A DNA stretch of 64,000 nt, taken from positions 83,711,712 to 83,775,711 of the forward strand of contig OZ023273.1 of NCBI GenBank assembly GCA_964007475.1. Reading direction: 5' to 3'. The position numbers and the translations under genes are program-made. This DNA is from Hybos culiciformis. Taxonomy: Eukaryota > Arthropoda > Insecta > Diptera > Hybotidae. Each line of letters begins with the position of its first letter. The stretch's first letter is position 1. Shown here piece by piece: positions 7,827 through 20,195 of the stretch. The notes beneath the pieces are model-generated. The model saw only the letters and a program-made list of their open reading frames with translations, searched no databases and had not been told where the DNA came from.

Positions 7827-10720
7827 GGAAGTTTAGACGGGATTAAAAAGTGAGACAGTTAGTAGATAATCATTTACACTCTTCTTAAAGCGGCGCAAGT
7901 CGTAATTCAAGCGTCCGCCCGCTGTCGGGCACAGTTTTGATGGGAGAGCATTCCACATTCTCGAGTTGCGAATTGAAAACGAATCTCCGAAGCTTGTTCT
8001 ATCACATCTGGGAATTTTGACGAAGAATGGGTGTGACGTTGAAGCGGTACGTGTTTGGCGTGAAAATACTTGAAGTTGAGGAAGTAGGGCCTTTACTTCC
8101 AGGGAACACGTATCCATTCCAACAAAGTATTTATAAAAAATGAAAATTAAACCTACATTACGACGGTGGTTGAGTGAAGTTAATGAGCTGGTAGTTTGGT
8201 CATTGTTTATCAATCTAATAGCCCTTCTCTGAACTTTGTCCAGGTATTCAAGATGGGTTTTGGGAGCACCAGCCCATATATGTGAATTGTATTCTAATTT
8301 TGGTCGTATGTAGGATTTGTAAATGTTTAAGAGATCAGAGGGGGAAAAGTATTGTTTACATCTTTTTAAAAAACCAAGACATTTCGATGCGTTTTTTGCC
8401 GTTTCCAATTTTCCAGCTGAAGTCGCTAGTTATTTTCGAACCTAAAATGTCAAGGCTCCCAGATTTGGCAATACTTTCGCCTTGAAAAGAAAATTGGGGA
8501 TCAAAATTTGACAGCTTTCTAGAAATAAGGCAGCATTGTGTTTTGGATGCGTTAACTAACTCTGTTGAGAAGACCCCATTGTGAAATTTTGGAAAGGTCG
8601 TGATTTATGCTACTTTGCAAAAAATTGCGTTTAGTAGTAACAGCATTTGAAGATGCTGATTTCCTGTTAATGAAATCGTAGCGTGCTACCAAGTTACTGT
8701 TATCGGCGAAGCTGTGAATGGGGTTGAGTGTTGATTTCAGAAGATCATCGATGAAAATTAAAAAGAGGGTTGGGGAGAGAACACACCCTTGGGGTACACC
8801 GGAGTTGATATTAAAAATATGTGACTGGTACCCATCCACAACAGCACGAATAGAACGGCCAGACAAAAAGTTGCTGATCCAATTGACAAAGGCTGATCCT
8901 AGACCCATTGATTTAACTTTAGAAATCAAAGCCGGGTGCCAGACTCGATCAAAAGCCTTAGCTATATCCAAAGGAACAACACAAACCTCACCGGAATTGT
9001 GAAGACTGGCGTTGAGCTTGTGGGATAAATATGTCATTAGGTCACCAGTCGATCTATTCGTACGAAAACATATTGCTGGTCACTTAGCAATTTGTTACAT
9101 TCAAGGTATTTTTTGACTTTATTGTTAATAAGGGATTCCATTACTTTGGAATGAATAGAAGTAAGCGCAATGGGCTTGTAGTTAGAGGGATCGCATTTAT
9201 CGCCTTTTTTTGGAATAGGCTCAACATGCACAACTTTCCACTTGGTGGGGTAAATGCCAAGTGAATATGAAAGATAGAAAAGGTTGCGCAGAGGTTTAGC
9301 TTGAACGGAGGCAGTATGTTTTAGGACCACAGAATACCATCAGGGCCAGTTGAATTTTTCACATTCAGATTTTTTAGAGCTTTTGAAACAGCACGTTGCC
9401 TAAAGTAAACTCTTCCAAAAGAAAAGTTTACTGGAGGCAAGATAGGTGGATCTTGAGCTGAAGCTGTGAGTGAGAGTTGAGTTTTGACTAAAAAGTTTTG
9501 CAAACAAATTAGCCTTTCCAACGGAATCTGATATGATCCGGTCACCATCTACAAGGGGAGGAAAAGATGAAGACGAACAAAAGTTTTGTTTTGCAGTTTT
9601 AGCGAAGCTCCAAAAGCTTCTGCTATTTTTAGGAAGGTTTAATATTTTTTGACGCTTCCTCTGGGTACACAAAACCTTCTGCTGGCGACAAATTCTACTG
9701 CATCTGTTCCTGACCTCGCGCCAGTGCTTCAGTAAATTTAAAGAATTGTTTTATTTATACTCACGAAAAGCATTATACCTGTCGGCTATGGCCCTTGCAC
9801 AGGTGTCATTGAACCACGCATTTTTAGTATTCGTTTTATTTAGAACCTTTTTATGGGGTATGAAAAGTTTCATCCCGAGCACAATACTTTCAGTAATGAC
9901 AGCCGTGCAAAGGTCAACATCCCTCTCCAAGAAGCAACGAGTCAGATCCATCCGTCCAAGAAAACTGGCGAGCCCATCCCAATCAGCTTGAGAATAGGTC
10001 CATACCAGTCTTCCAGGAGCTTTAGATAAACCTGCTCCATTATCAAGAGAGAAGGACGTACTAACGAGACAATGATCGGAGTTTCCAAGGGGGGAACTAA
10101 TTGAAGCTTTGTAATTATCGGGATTCGATGTCAGAAACAGATTCAAGAGATGATGACCCTGATGGTTTATATCTGGAATGTGGGTGGGCTCAGAAATAAT
10201 TTGAATCAGATTGTTAAGACTTGAGAAAAACTCTACATATCTGCCTTCGGGACTGTTGCGATTAGAATGACTAAGCCATGATACGTTGTGTACGTTAAAA
10301 TCACCGAAAACCAAAATTTCAGACTCTGGGTTTTTCGCCAGAATCTGATTTATTTGGTCCGACAGCAAGTCAAACTCGACAACGTGATCACTGCCAGTCA
10401 GTTGTGGGCTTCTGTAAAGGAAGCAAAAATGGATGACGTGATTGTTGGTTCTTAATTTGAACCAAAGAAAATTTAATAAGGGACTTGAGGATTTTAAATC
10501 TGTAATGGGATAACAAGCAACGTCATTCTTTATGTAAACAGCGACTCCTCTGTGGGCAACGTATAAAGAGTGAAGATCGTAACCGGGGACTGAAAAACGG
10601 TTGGGGTCTGCGTTGTCCAATACTTGGGTCTCACTTAAAGCCAGAACATTTGGCTTAGAAATTCGCTTCCAAACCTCGGATGTTACAAAATTGTATACTA
10701 AATTTTTTGCCCTATTCGAA
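7827..10720 (-). pseudogene. LINE family B, nearly full ORF2, degenerate
   Basis: Minus-strand non-LTR retrotransposon. In coding order: endonuclease (about 10700-9751; start motif SIQFCNIRGL, then VFGDFNVHN, then GNSDHCLVS), linker, reverse transcriptase (about 9670-8550; SNYKPIALTS, DIAKAFDRVWHP, GVPQGCVLSPTLF), and C-terminal part (8408-7833; SYIRPKLEYNSHIWAGAP). The polymerase box reads FADN instead of FADD. A CAA to TAA change near 9751, inferred against the copy at 46810, ends the endonuclease ORF, and frameshifts lie near 10650, 9545, 9330 and 9037. The last roughly 90 bases of the 3' UTR and the poly-A seen in other copies are missing, so it is cut at 7827. Jockey/I-type by motif; clade not fixed. 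Confidence 0.88.
9751..10620 (-). CDS. LINE B endonuclease domain ORF (289 codons)
   Basis: Longest open part of LINE B. Exonuclease-endonuclease-phosphatase fold, which nicks target DNA for target-primed reverse transcription. Visible motifs: GVAVYIKND near residue 25, YRSPQ near 70, the Mg-binding and catalytic GDFNVHN near 107, and the terminal SDHCLVS near 180. It then runs into a linker with KNAWFNDTCARAIADRYNAF and stops at a TAA that is CAA in the sister copy. The ORF shown lacks the first part of the domain, which sits in another frame upstream (to about 10700). Not a functional element by itself. Confidence 0.75.
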   Translation of the reverse strand: MDNADPNRFSVPGYDLHSLYVAHRGVAVYIKNDVACYPITDLKSSSPLLNFLWFKLRTNNHVIHFCFLYRSPQLTGSDHVVEFDLLSDQINQILAKNPESEILVFGDFNVHNVSWLSHSNRNSPEGRYVEFFSSLNNLIQIISEPTHIPDINHQGHHLLNLFLTSNPDNYKASISSPLGNSDHCLVSTSFSLDNGAGLSKAPGRLVWTYSQADWDGLASFLGRMDLTRCFLERDVDLCTAVITESIVLGMKLFIPHKKVLNKTNTKNAWFNDTCARAIADRYNAFREYK

Positions 10721-13700
10721 AAGTATAAATTTGGAGAAACAAGTTGATTCCACTAACCAGCTGACGAACTACGAACTGGCAGTCAAGAGTTTTAAAGACC
10801 TTATTGACTTCCAGTACGGCAACGACAAGCGAGTGAAGAAAAGTACACGAGAAAAAAAAAAAAGGATAGGAAATGCAGGAAGACTTGGTAACCGCGTCAG
10901 GTTTAATTAATAATTTTATTTTTTTTTCGAATAAAATTCGTCGGACACGAACTTTTTTAATTTTAAAATTTTAATTATTTTTATTTTTTTTTTATTATTC
11001 TTATTATTATTATTACTATTATTATTATTATTATTATTATCACAAAAAAAAAAAAAAAATTAACACAAAAAAAAAAAGGTCAAATTCGCACAATAAAAGA
11101 ATTTAGATTAAAAAAATTTTAAATTTTTTTTTTTTTTTATTATTTTAATTCATATTTTAAACAAAAGACAAAACAATTTGAACAATTTGAATAAAATAAA
11201 AACGACTAGAACGCGTACACTTAGCTTCGATAACAGAACACAACTTAATTATTTTATAATTAAAATTCGAAAAATAAAAATCACAAAAAATAAATATTTT
11301 ATTTTGATGCTTTATTTAGCATCAAAATAATTTTTTGTTTAATTATTCAAAAGCACATGCCCAACCGATAATTTTTTCACGTAATCAGAACATATTCATT
11401 AAATTTAAATAAACAATGCTGGTAAACCCGATTTACTCACATTTAACTCAAGTTAAAACACTTAAAATTTCTGTATGGTAAACCTCCTTTAACTGAAATA
11501 CCTATCTATGAATATTTGCGAAATCTTATTTAAACCCGAATTTTCTACAGCTTATAAGACGAAAATTCTTAAGTTATCGGACCAAACATATTCCGTTATT
11601 TTAAGTTATTACCTTTCTATTTAAAAATCTGCAATAAATATATAAATAGCTTTAAATATATAAATTCGTCTCTAAATTATAAAATTTAGAATATTTAGAA
11701 TTTAGAATTTAATATAAAGTCATACCTCATAATTCATAAAGTCATACCTCATAATTCATACCCAAAAACGTTGTACTTTTTAAGTTTTATGACATTATCA
11801 ATTTGTTTTTTTTTTTCTAAAGAAAACTAACGATTCAATTAGGAAGCCTAACGATTCAATTAGAGAAAAAAAAAATGAATTCAATTTTTTATTCAAACAA
11901 TAATGATCTAATTCTACAGACAAAATTATTATTGATTTCAAAAAATTAATCATATTAAATATACTTATGTATTTCTTCATAATTAATAAATATAATAAAA
12001 AATGTTGAACAGTATGCTTTTCTTTTAGTTTTTCTTTTTACAATATATTTCATTTGCCACACGACCTAATAAATCAAGCAAAAAATATTCAGGTCACAAA
12101 TTAATTAATAATTAAATTCAACAAATGAAAAAAAAAAGATATTTATTACATTTTTTTATTTTAAGTGGAAGCTATTCATTATTTTTTAAAGAACAAAAAT
12201 ATTTAAAGATCTTGTAAAACCTTAATCCAATAATAACCTGAAGAATAATAATAAAAATAATTAATAATAGTTTTCACTTATGCACTGAAAAGAAAGTACC
12301 ATATGGTCAAGTTTCCAAGTGCACTAAATATTGTAACCTTAATGCATTTATGTATTAGGATTAATTCAAATAAATTAATAAATAAATAATAGTCAAGTTA
12401 AAATGCAGTCAAAACTCGTATTTTAAATTCGGATAATCAGTTCTGACATTATCAGTATCAATCAAATAAATAACACATGCATTTATAGAAATCACAGTGG
12501 TTTTATATAAAAAAATAAAAAATTATATTTTATTTCTAACAATTAAAATTTATTGAGAAATTTGAAAATTACCAAAAATTTTTTACATTTTAAATTTCTA
12601 CGATGAACGCTTAATTTACTAATATTGCCTAAATGGATACATGATAATTGCAAACAATTTTTTCTGCCGTTTAATATCGTAAGTTGACGATATTAAGTAC
12701 GGTATTTTCATTTAGGTCTAACAAAATAAAGCACAATAAAATCGTATTTTCACATACTACAGCGCTGAATTTCATGCCAATATCGCAAGTTGGCGAGTAA
12801 CGACAAGTTCTAGCATGCATTAATTGTATCTCATGATAAGAATTTTTATTTTATTATTTACTGATCGTATTTTCATTAACAATTTTTGACTGATGTAAAG
12901 TGGGCTTGTATATGAATATACAATTCAGATCATACGTCGATTTTACTTACAATAAAAATATTTGTATTATTATGAATGAGTTTTATTTCAGTTAGGAACA
13001 GAAGCATGACTCAATATCATGAATATGAGTACGGAGAATTATTTTTAATATAATGCGGTTTCTATCGTATCTCACTTTACCCTAGTACTCTTCGGAGCAG
13101 TCGACAAGTGTAACTCTTTGAGTGATTTCATTGAATTTGATGAAAATAAGCAAATTTATTGAAAAATAACATTTTTTTTCTGAAATGTCACATGTGTTCA
13201 GTTGTACTATAACTAAATGATTATGAAGACGTTAATTAAAAAGATAAATGCTTTGTCAGAAGCAAAAAAAATATGACGGAGGAGAAAGCTTATGCTTGAC
13301 AGTACTTAAGTTCATTTTTATTTAACTACAACCTTCTATTGTTTACGTACTTTTAAAATTTAATAGCTCTAATTTATGTGTACTACTTGCACACACTACT
13401 AAATAGACTTAAAACTAGAATAATGTACAAATTAAAGTGTATACATACAGTATGTAAAATATCACGTTTTATTGTTTATTTTTTACATTTTTTTTCCTCC
13501 CACCAAATTAAATTATTTATAATTTTTTTCCGGAAAATGCATTTTGTTTTATTAATTTATTTTTATTTAATTTAAATAAAATAAAATGTGGCCTTTAAAC
13601 ATTCCCATTTCCATGTACTAAAAGTGTTCTATTTTTTGTTTACATTCGAATGAATAAAAAAAAAAACAGTTTTATGTAATGCTACTTCTTGTAGATATTA

Positions 13701-14006
13701 TAAGATTTTTTTAAATTGAAAAAAAAAATTGCTAAAAATATTATAAGAAAATAATCGAAAATAATTAAAAATATTTATTTTCCATTAAGAATATTGAGGA
13801 CAACAGAAAAATGTTATTGAAAAAATAATTGCATATAATGATTTTCATGCATTAATGATAAAGACTGGTGATCATAACCTTGAAAAAATAAAAAAAATAA
13901 ATAAAAAGCAAGACCAAAGAAAATCTAATCATTTAGGTGAATATGAATATGATCTAATTAAAATTGAACTTTGAATAATATGTACCTATATGGAATAAAT
14001 AAGGTA
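10721..14006. other. AT-rich intergenic DNA with simple repeats
   Basis: 10721-10910 may be 5' leader of LINE B; the reading frame there is unclear. 10981-11041 is an ATT-type microsatellite. 11716-11759 is a 22-bp unit repeated twice exactly (AAAGTCATACCTCATAATTC..). 11825-11867 has ACGATTCAATTAG twice. The remainder shows only short ORFs without recognisable domains and no clear element. Confidence 0.6.
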
Positions 14007-14622
14007 TACTCATAGGATCTATAATAGAAATGGATGACTACTTCGTGCGCCGTTTCGAAAATTAAAAAAAAAAACAAAAAATTAAAAAATAGTACTGAAA
14101 AGGGAAAAACGTAAGCCGCTTTGACAAGCCGGTGACGATGCGCCTATTATAATCACTTTGTGATTTCTGTGGCTACTTACCAAAACTATTAGGGTCTCTT
14201 TACATAGGGAAAATAATTTTCTGTAATTGTTTAGTTCATAGCTTAATTCCATCACACTTGTCTAACAAATGATTTTTTTCAAGTTTTCCATTATTTAAAT
14301 TCCATCCTTTTATAATACATACCTTCATTTTTAGATTATTTATTGCTAAATTTCACAAATTTATTTTTTTTTTTCTTCAAATTTAAAAATTTTGAAAATT
14401 ATGATGACAAAATAATAATAAAAAAAAATTTCGATTACTTGATGTCGAGCCGGAAATAAATGAATAAAAACCCGGTTGAGCTTATTTAATAACTTGCTTT
14501 TTTCCCTTTTCAATAAGAAAATGCGTCGTTGTTTACAAATTTTCAATTTTTGCCAACAACAACAATTTTCATACAAAATTTTGACAAGTAGTCATCAATT
14601 TCTATTATAGATCCTGTGGGTA
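14007..14622. mobile_element. Tc1/mariner-like MITE (616 bp)
   Basis: Long terminal inverted repeats of about 40 bp: left begins TACTCATAGGATC and continues to GATGACTACTTCG; the inverse of the right end begins TACCCACAGGATC and continues to GATGACTACTTG. Flanked by TA on both sides (14005-14006 and 14623-14624), as expected for Tc1/mariner. It holds no transposase, so it would depend on another element. TA flanks alone are weak evidence in AT-rich DNA. Confidence 0.6.
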
Positions 14623-14954
14623 TACTTTAATTTTAAGGAACATTTGTCACAATCATTGTTGAACATATTTTTTAGGTTCCTTTAATATCATTATAACAAT
14701 TCGATTTGGTCATATATGACAATTTTCATCCAAACCCTTATGCGAATACTTGGGTTGTTATAATTTTTTTAAGTTCGATTAATCGATATCTATCTACCTA
14801 ATACATACATTGAAATCAAAACCCTTTTGTTGGGTTCTTCCGTTGTGGCCAATGAATAATAACACAACGGCTATATTTTAATAGTTTTTTATTTATAACT
14901 AATTTTAAGTTTATCTAATTATAATTATTAATGTTAATAAATTGAATACGTACT

Positions 14955-16449
14955 CACTGACTTCTCTATATAAAAGACGAAACATCAAATTTGTCTATGT
15001 ATTAAGGTCGAATAAGCTTTTCATACAAAAGTCAAATTTTCGTATGGAAAATTTATTTTTATTTTTAAAAATCTTTTTTTTTATACGAAAAGCAAGGATT
15101 ATCCATTTGACATGTAAGTATAAATTTTTATTAATATTTTTATAATTTTTGTATAAAAAGAAATTGCCAAAAAAATTACGGAATATGCATAAAATTCGTA
15201 ATATTTTTGGCAATTCAAAAGAAGCGAATTTAAAAACCATTTGATAGGGGACCCCTGCTTAAAATTTTTTGTTCTACAGTAACGGGCAAAATAAGGCGAA
15301 CAGTCGAAAATTAAGATATAATGAAAATAAATTAATTAAATTTGGACTACCCAAAAGGTAAAATTTAAACAAGATTTTTTTTTAAATCCAAATATTTAAT
15401 TTTACAGCAAAGAAGCATGTTCGAAAACGAGTGTGCCGTGTGCTTGGATGTGGATCCAATTCCGCACAATACCAAAGGGAATACGACCGAACAGTTCTAA
15501 CGTTTGGCCTTCCCAAAGATGATGAAGAACTGAAAAGAAAATCGGTTACGGCAATTAATCTCCCCAATTTAAATTTAAATAGCCATTATTCATCAGTTTG
15601 TATAAATCATTTTAAAAGTAATGATTTTGAAAATTATGATCCAAAAATCTCTTTAGGAGAAAAAAAAATACTCGAAAAGAACCTGAAGTTCGACGGACTG
15701 AGCTTCTCCACAAAATTGAGGACCTCAATAGATGTTTTGAAGCCCAAGACGCAATTGAACGTATTTGGATTTTAGATATTTTGAAAATTGTGATAGTGTC
15801 AAAACTTTTCAAGTATAAGACAATAACGAATTATGTTTAGGAATTAGGTATTGTTTAACAGTGGAAAAGACTCTTTCAGTCCAAGTCTTTCTCCGTTCCC
15901 CCTTTGAAAATTTAAAATTTTTGTTCCCATCTCCATCTATGAAATTCGCGTTGTGGTCACAATTTGAAAAACTTCAAATTTGGTTAAAAAACTTTGATTT
16001 CAATCAAGAACTTCATTCGGGATCAACAATATATATTTTGAAAATAGCACATTCGTGTTTGTTAAAAGCAAAAAACATAAAAGAAAAAAATTTTAGTTAT
16101 TACAATGAGCTTGAATTTATTACTGATTAAGTTAAATTATTCTTGTGTGTTCAAAATACTTACAGTACTAATACAATAACATCAGCTTTCTTGATTTGGA
16201 CTCTGTTAACTTCCGCTTACAACAAACTTCGGCAATACATAATTTTATTTCATCCAGGTCATTTAGGAAGAATTCAAGGTGCGTACAATATATTTCTGTT
16301 TTTAAGATTATTTATATTTTTCATATTATAAAATATTAATTTTTTTTAAAAATGTAATAAGTTTTTTTCCTACAGTGTACATTTATTTTGGTCGAACCAT
16401 TTGACAGATAAAAATTTCTATGTGTAGTCTCTATATAGAGAAGCCAGTG
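14955..16449 (+). mobile_element. P-like element inserted in the LTR (1.5 kb)
   Basis: Bounded by inverted repeats CACTGACTTCTCTATATA (left) and the inverse of TATATAGAGAAGCCAGTG (right), 17 of 18 matching. The other LTR gives the uninterrupted sequence (GAATATGGAGTATTG), proving insertion. No clean target duplication survives. It encodes a THAP-like zinc finger at 15431-15775, preceded by a likely intron (GTAAAATTTAAAC at about 15358 to TTTACAG at 15407). THAP fingers head P-element transposases, but no catalytic domain is recognisable, so it is an internally deleted or decayed copy. Confidence 0.6.
15431..15775 (+). CDS. THAP-type zinc finger, fragment of a P-like transposase
   Basis: The THAP domain is a C2CH zinc finger that binds DNA. 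Here the first zinc ligands are in CRVLGC, a FGLPKDDEELKRK segment corresponds to the usual F-x-P-x-D region, and SSVCINHFKSNDF supplies the final C-x-x-H and the conserved F. In-frame coding upstream of the shown start (KKHVRKRV) connects to a TTTTACAG splice acceptor at 15407, so the true start is probably in an earlier exon. A frameshift at an A run near 15665 seems to end the useful frame early; another frame then reads as a charged, helix-rich stretch (LLHKIEDLNRCFEAQDAIER). Truncated; DNA binding is possible, transposition is not. Confidence 0.55.
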   Translation: MCRVLGCGSNSAQYQREYDRTVLTFGLPKDDEELKRKSVTAINLPNLNLNSHYSSVCINHFKSNDFENYDPKISLGEKKILEKNLKFDGLSFSTKLRTSIDVLKPKTQLNVFGF

Positions 16450-16594
16450 ATGGAATCTTGATTGATATTTTTTTATGTCGAATGTTGCCAGTGCTCTTTG
16501 TTTAATGGATGACGTTTATGAGTGTTGCCAACTTGTCATTCTTTAGAATGAGAGTCGACTCGATTTTCTGCAATGTTGGCACTTCTTGAATGTG

Positions 16595-17738
16595 TCAATT
16601 TTTCTTACATTTATTACATTTTAAATTTTTCTGAGTACATTTATTTGCTCTGTGATTTGTTTGACCGCATTTATAACATTTTCCTATCAATTTTTCCCTT
16701 TCTGAATTTGAATTTTTAGAATAATTATTAAAAGTATTTTTCTTATTTACATTTTGAGTACTTGAAATTTTTGAATTATTCTTAATTTGGTTTACTTGTG
16801 ATTGATTTTGAATTTCTGAACTTTCAATTTTAGACGATTCTATTGACAGAGCAAACTTTACTGCCTCGTCAAACGTTTTACTAGTATCCTGTTGTAATAA
16901 TTTTTCACGAATGCCATTATTTCGAATTCCCCGCACGAATTGTGATCTTAAATGTGTTGAGTTTGTTGCATACATCGCAATTTCTCATTTGTTACTCACT
17001 TTTTTGCTTCAATTGAGGTAATCATGTATCATTTTTGCCTCATTTCCTCAAATGGTTGTGAGTGAGTGAGTAAGAAATGAGGACTAATTAGGTATATTAA
17101 TATTCTGGGTTATGTTGATAAAAGTTAGCTTGCATTACAAGGTTTTTTTTTGTCGGCGCTATCGCTTATGTATTATGGATTGAAACATATAAATCAATCA
17201 GACAGCCGGATCATCGACTCGCTTCATTTTTATAATCAAACCCAGTATTTTTTTTCCTGTTTTCTTTTTATTTTATTATACGCATTACACTTAAAATTGC
17301 AGTTCGTTGATAGTTTTTTTAGATCGATTGAAAATTTGAAATAGATTCGCTTCCGTGTTGGACTCTTTTAGAAAATTTGTGTTGTTCAGAAATTTCACTG
17401 GGTATAGGACATAAATGTACGCGTAGTAATGTAATCAATTCATCGAACTTTTTCGTTTTCGGATTTTCTGGAGCAGTTAAACATGTATGATATAATTTTG
17501 GACTTAAACAATTTAATAAAATGTTTACGTAAGTTTTATCCCCTTCAAGATCATTATTTGTAAACCCCCTCAAATCAAAATAATTTTCTATTCTTTGTAA
17601 ATATGTATCGAAAGTTTCATTACTTTCATCAAATGATTGTAAATTTATACCATGTGATGGTGATTTTGCATTAACTTTTGCAGGAGTTTGTAATAATGTA
17701 TCAGCTAATTTTTTTAACGTTTCGTCGATTTCCGTCAT
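16595..17738 (-). pseudogene. LTR retrotransposon gag, broken by an insertion
   Basis: Gag is the capsid and nucleocapsid protein of the particle. The N-terminal part (17738-17319) starts MTEIDETLKKLADTLLQ and has the capsid-like stretch ETFDTYLQRIENYF. The C-terminal part (16975-16595) has LRSQFVRGIRNNGIREKLL and the zinc knuckle CYKCGQTNHRANKC (C-x2-C-x4-H-x4-C), followed by the start of a second knuckle, CNKCKKN. Between them about 300 bases (roughly 16980-17290) are foreign to gag, with one end forming a hairpin. The frame also shifts near 17340, where SDLKKLSTNCNFK continues the protein in another frame. The zinc knuckle domain ends about 30 bases from the 3' LTR. Not functional. Confidence 0.75.
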
Positions 17739-17897
17739 TTTTGTTCAATATTTATTGTACTAAAAAAATTATTTAATATTTTAATTTATTTTAATATAAT
17801 GTATATGTCTGTATGTGTTATGTATGTAAGATTGTACGAAAAATAAAATTACCCGAAATCACCTCCACGTGCACGTTGTTTAGCTGCTTAGAATAAT

Positions 17898-17918
17898 TCC
17901 CGTATCCTCGTCGCCAAT
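17898..17918 (-). promoter_or_regulatory. Likely primer binding site next to the 5' LTR
   Basis: Directly after the LTR end (..CCCAACA on the minus strand) comes ATTGGCGACGAGGATACGGG. TGG at the start of such a site pairs with a tRNA 3' CCA end. Position and TGG fit; the tRNA is not identified. Confidence 0.5.
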
Positions 17919-18150
17919 TGTTGGGTTTTTCCGTTGTGGCCAACAACGGCTATATTTTAATAGTTTTTTATTTATTACTAATTTTTAGTTTATGTCTAAT
18001 CATAATTATTAATGTTTTAATAAATTGAATATGGAGTATTGATTGTTCGTTGCATTTTCTGATGTCGAATGTTGATAGTGTTCTTTGTTTAATGGATGAC
18101 GTTTATGAGCGTTGCCAACTTCTCATTATTTAGAATGAGAGTCGACTCGA

Positions 18151-19689
18151 TGTCGGCGTAAATAAATGAAACCTTTTTAACTTTTATAAAATCTAAAAAT
18201 TATGAATATTTTATAAGAAAATAAATTCACATATTGGCTTGTGGAGACCCTCTAAACTCAAAATGATAGAATCTAAACTCTTAAACGAAAGCGAAATATT
18301 ACACACGTTTTGGCATTCAAAGAATTCAGATCGATTGGCGTATAGTTAGTTATTTATGTTATTTTTTCTTTTTTGTTGGAAAATAGATAAAAATATTATT
18401 CTGAGTGCAATTGACATATAAAAAAAAATAAATCTACATAATATTTTTTCAGAGAGGGTCACACTATTTGATTTTTACCTGGGTACATAATGTACTATAT
18501 TTTAAATGCGCATCTGTATAAGTAGGTATAGGTACCAAATACAATTGTTAAAAATCTTAAAATAAAACAATTATTCTTTGTATTTTTTTATTATTATTTC
18601 TATTTTGATTTTCAAAAATTTTTGATCACAAACTCTTGTTTTTTTTTGGCGCCAGTCGAAGTTTTACACTCACGATAATATTTTTAATTCAAGCTATTAA
18701 TCAGAAAAGAAAATAATATGTACATTAATAATTTTAACAATTTTAATTCCATCATATTATATGTGTTTTTATATATTTTGAAATAAAATTTGACCAACCG
18801 AATTTTTTGTCAAGATACACACAATCCGCACACAATAAAAATTTTACGCCCTCGACGAATTATTATTCAGTCTAGTTTTAATATTTCAACTTTTAAGAGA
18901 AAAGTCTCGCCAATAAATCTTACATTCAAAATTACAACATTTATTGAAATTAAAGCACCTCCCGAACCAAAGTAATTTTTTTGTTGCGAGCTCTGATTGG
19001 AAACTTCATGAGAACCTATCAACCTTTAAGTTCTCAATAATAATATTTTTAAAAATATCTAACTTTTTAGGCACTAATCATAGGCAAATTTACGAAAAAT
19101 AAATTCAGAAAAATAAAAGATTCTTGGGGTTAAAATATTCTTGGCTAAGTTACAAAAATTTTTTTTTTTTTTTGTACTTTATATAAAAATTGTGAAATGA
19201 ATATAAATTAGTGGAAGTCTCATTTTTCTGTAATAATTTCTTGTCTTTTTTTTTATTGTTGTAAATATAATATATAGAAATTTAGAGAGACATTAATAAT
19301 TTGTCACAGGTAAATCTATATTTATAGAAAAAAGTTTATAATTTGTGTATATAAAATCAACACATATTGTCGGTCAAATGACAATAATTAAACAAACAAT
19401 TAGTAAAAAAAAATTAATATTATACCGTGAATTATTTTTTTAATGAGAATATTATGTTAAAAATATAAAGTAAAAATCAGAGAATTCATTTTTTATTAAT
19501 GATAACTATATTATTAAAGATTTCTTTTTATATTGCAATTATATTATTAGCATTTTAATGATATTCTCAAACGTCAAAAATATTTTATATATAGGATAAG
19601 TGTGGTTTGTGCCAAATTCAAGTCCCTCGATAATTTTTTTTCCCTTAAAATAATATAAAATAAAAAGATAATCGGCATTGAATCAATCC
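18151..19689. other. AT-rich spacer
   Basis: No recognisable gene or repeat; the short ORF at 18790-18975 shows no domain. Confidence 0.55.
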
Positions 19690-20195
19690 AAAAAAAATTT
19701 TAAGAATCGCTCTTCTTTAAGATTCGCCCTGGTCTGATCCTTTAATTTTACCACTTTATGAGAATAGACTAAAACTGATCAAATTAGTGTCCCTAAAAAA
19801 AAAAGACGAGAAGTTGGCGATGTTATTTTCGTAACTCTAGTAGTAAACATAGATTCTTCTTACATTTTCAAAGAATACAATTTCGTTCAGATCCTCGTCT
19901 TCGCTCTGTTGAGCTTTTTTCCGTAAAATTCCAGAGAACAAATTATGGACAAAATGAACCTATCAACAGAATGCTCACTACAGGAAACAAATACAAACAC
20001 TCATTGATTTTTCTGTAACAAAACAAAACCTTAAACATATTATTTTAGTAAGTACATGTATATATGTATATATGTATATATATGTGTTTAAGTTAATTAT
20101 TTTTCAAAAAATTTTACTATGTATTTTTGTAATTTAATTTTAAATTTTTCCAATGTAAAAAGTTTGAGCTAAACTATGAATAAATAAATAAATAA
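19690..20195 (+). pseudogene. LINE A-related C-terminal relic with TAAA tail
   Basis: Broken frames read SSLRFALV, LPLYENRLKLIKLVSL and RTNYGQNEPINRML. These align with the end of the LINE at 1-2447 (FLRFALRRL, LPPYTDRLQLLNLPSL, RTNYGQYSPLNSL). The relic ends in AATAAATAAATAAATAAG at about 20180-20195, the same type of tail. It is heavily 5' truncated and contains several frameshifts, so it is an old insertion. Confidence 0.65.

Larger units (their letters stand above)
14828..18150 (-). mobile_element. LTR retrotransposon, pol-deleted, minus orientation
   Basis: Two copies of a roughly 235-bp LTR face the same way: 17919-18150 (5' LTR) and 14828-14954 plus 16450-16564 (3' LTR, split by a nested element). 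Shared words include TTCCGTTGTGGCCAA, GGCTATATTTTAATAG, TTTGTTTAATGGATGACG and GAGAGTCGACTCGAT. Between them is a gag with a zinc knuckle. Gag runs almost straight into the 3' LTR, so protease, reverse transcriptase and integrase are deleted. Probably Ty3/gypsy by gag and LTR style; without pol this is not certain. Confidence 0.75.

Noticed and set aside
8282..10910. Plus-strand ORFs at 8282, 8718, 9746 and 10680
   Set aside because: They are antisense shadows of the LINE B coding strand.
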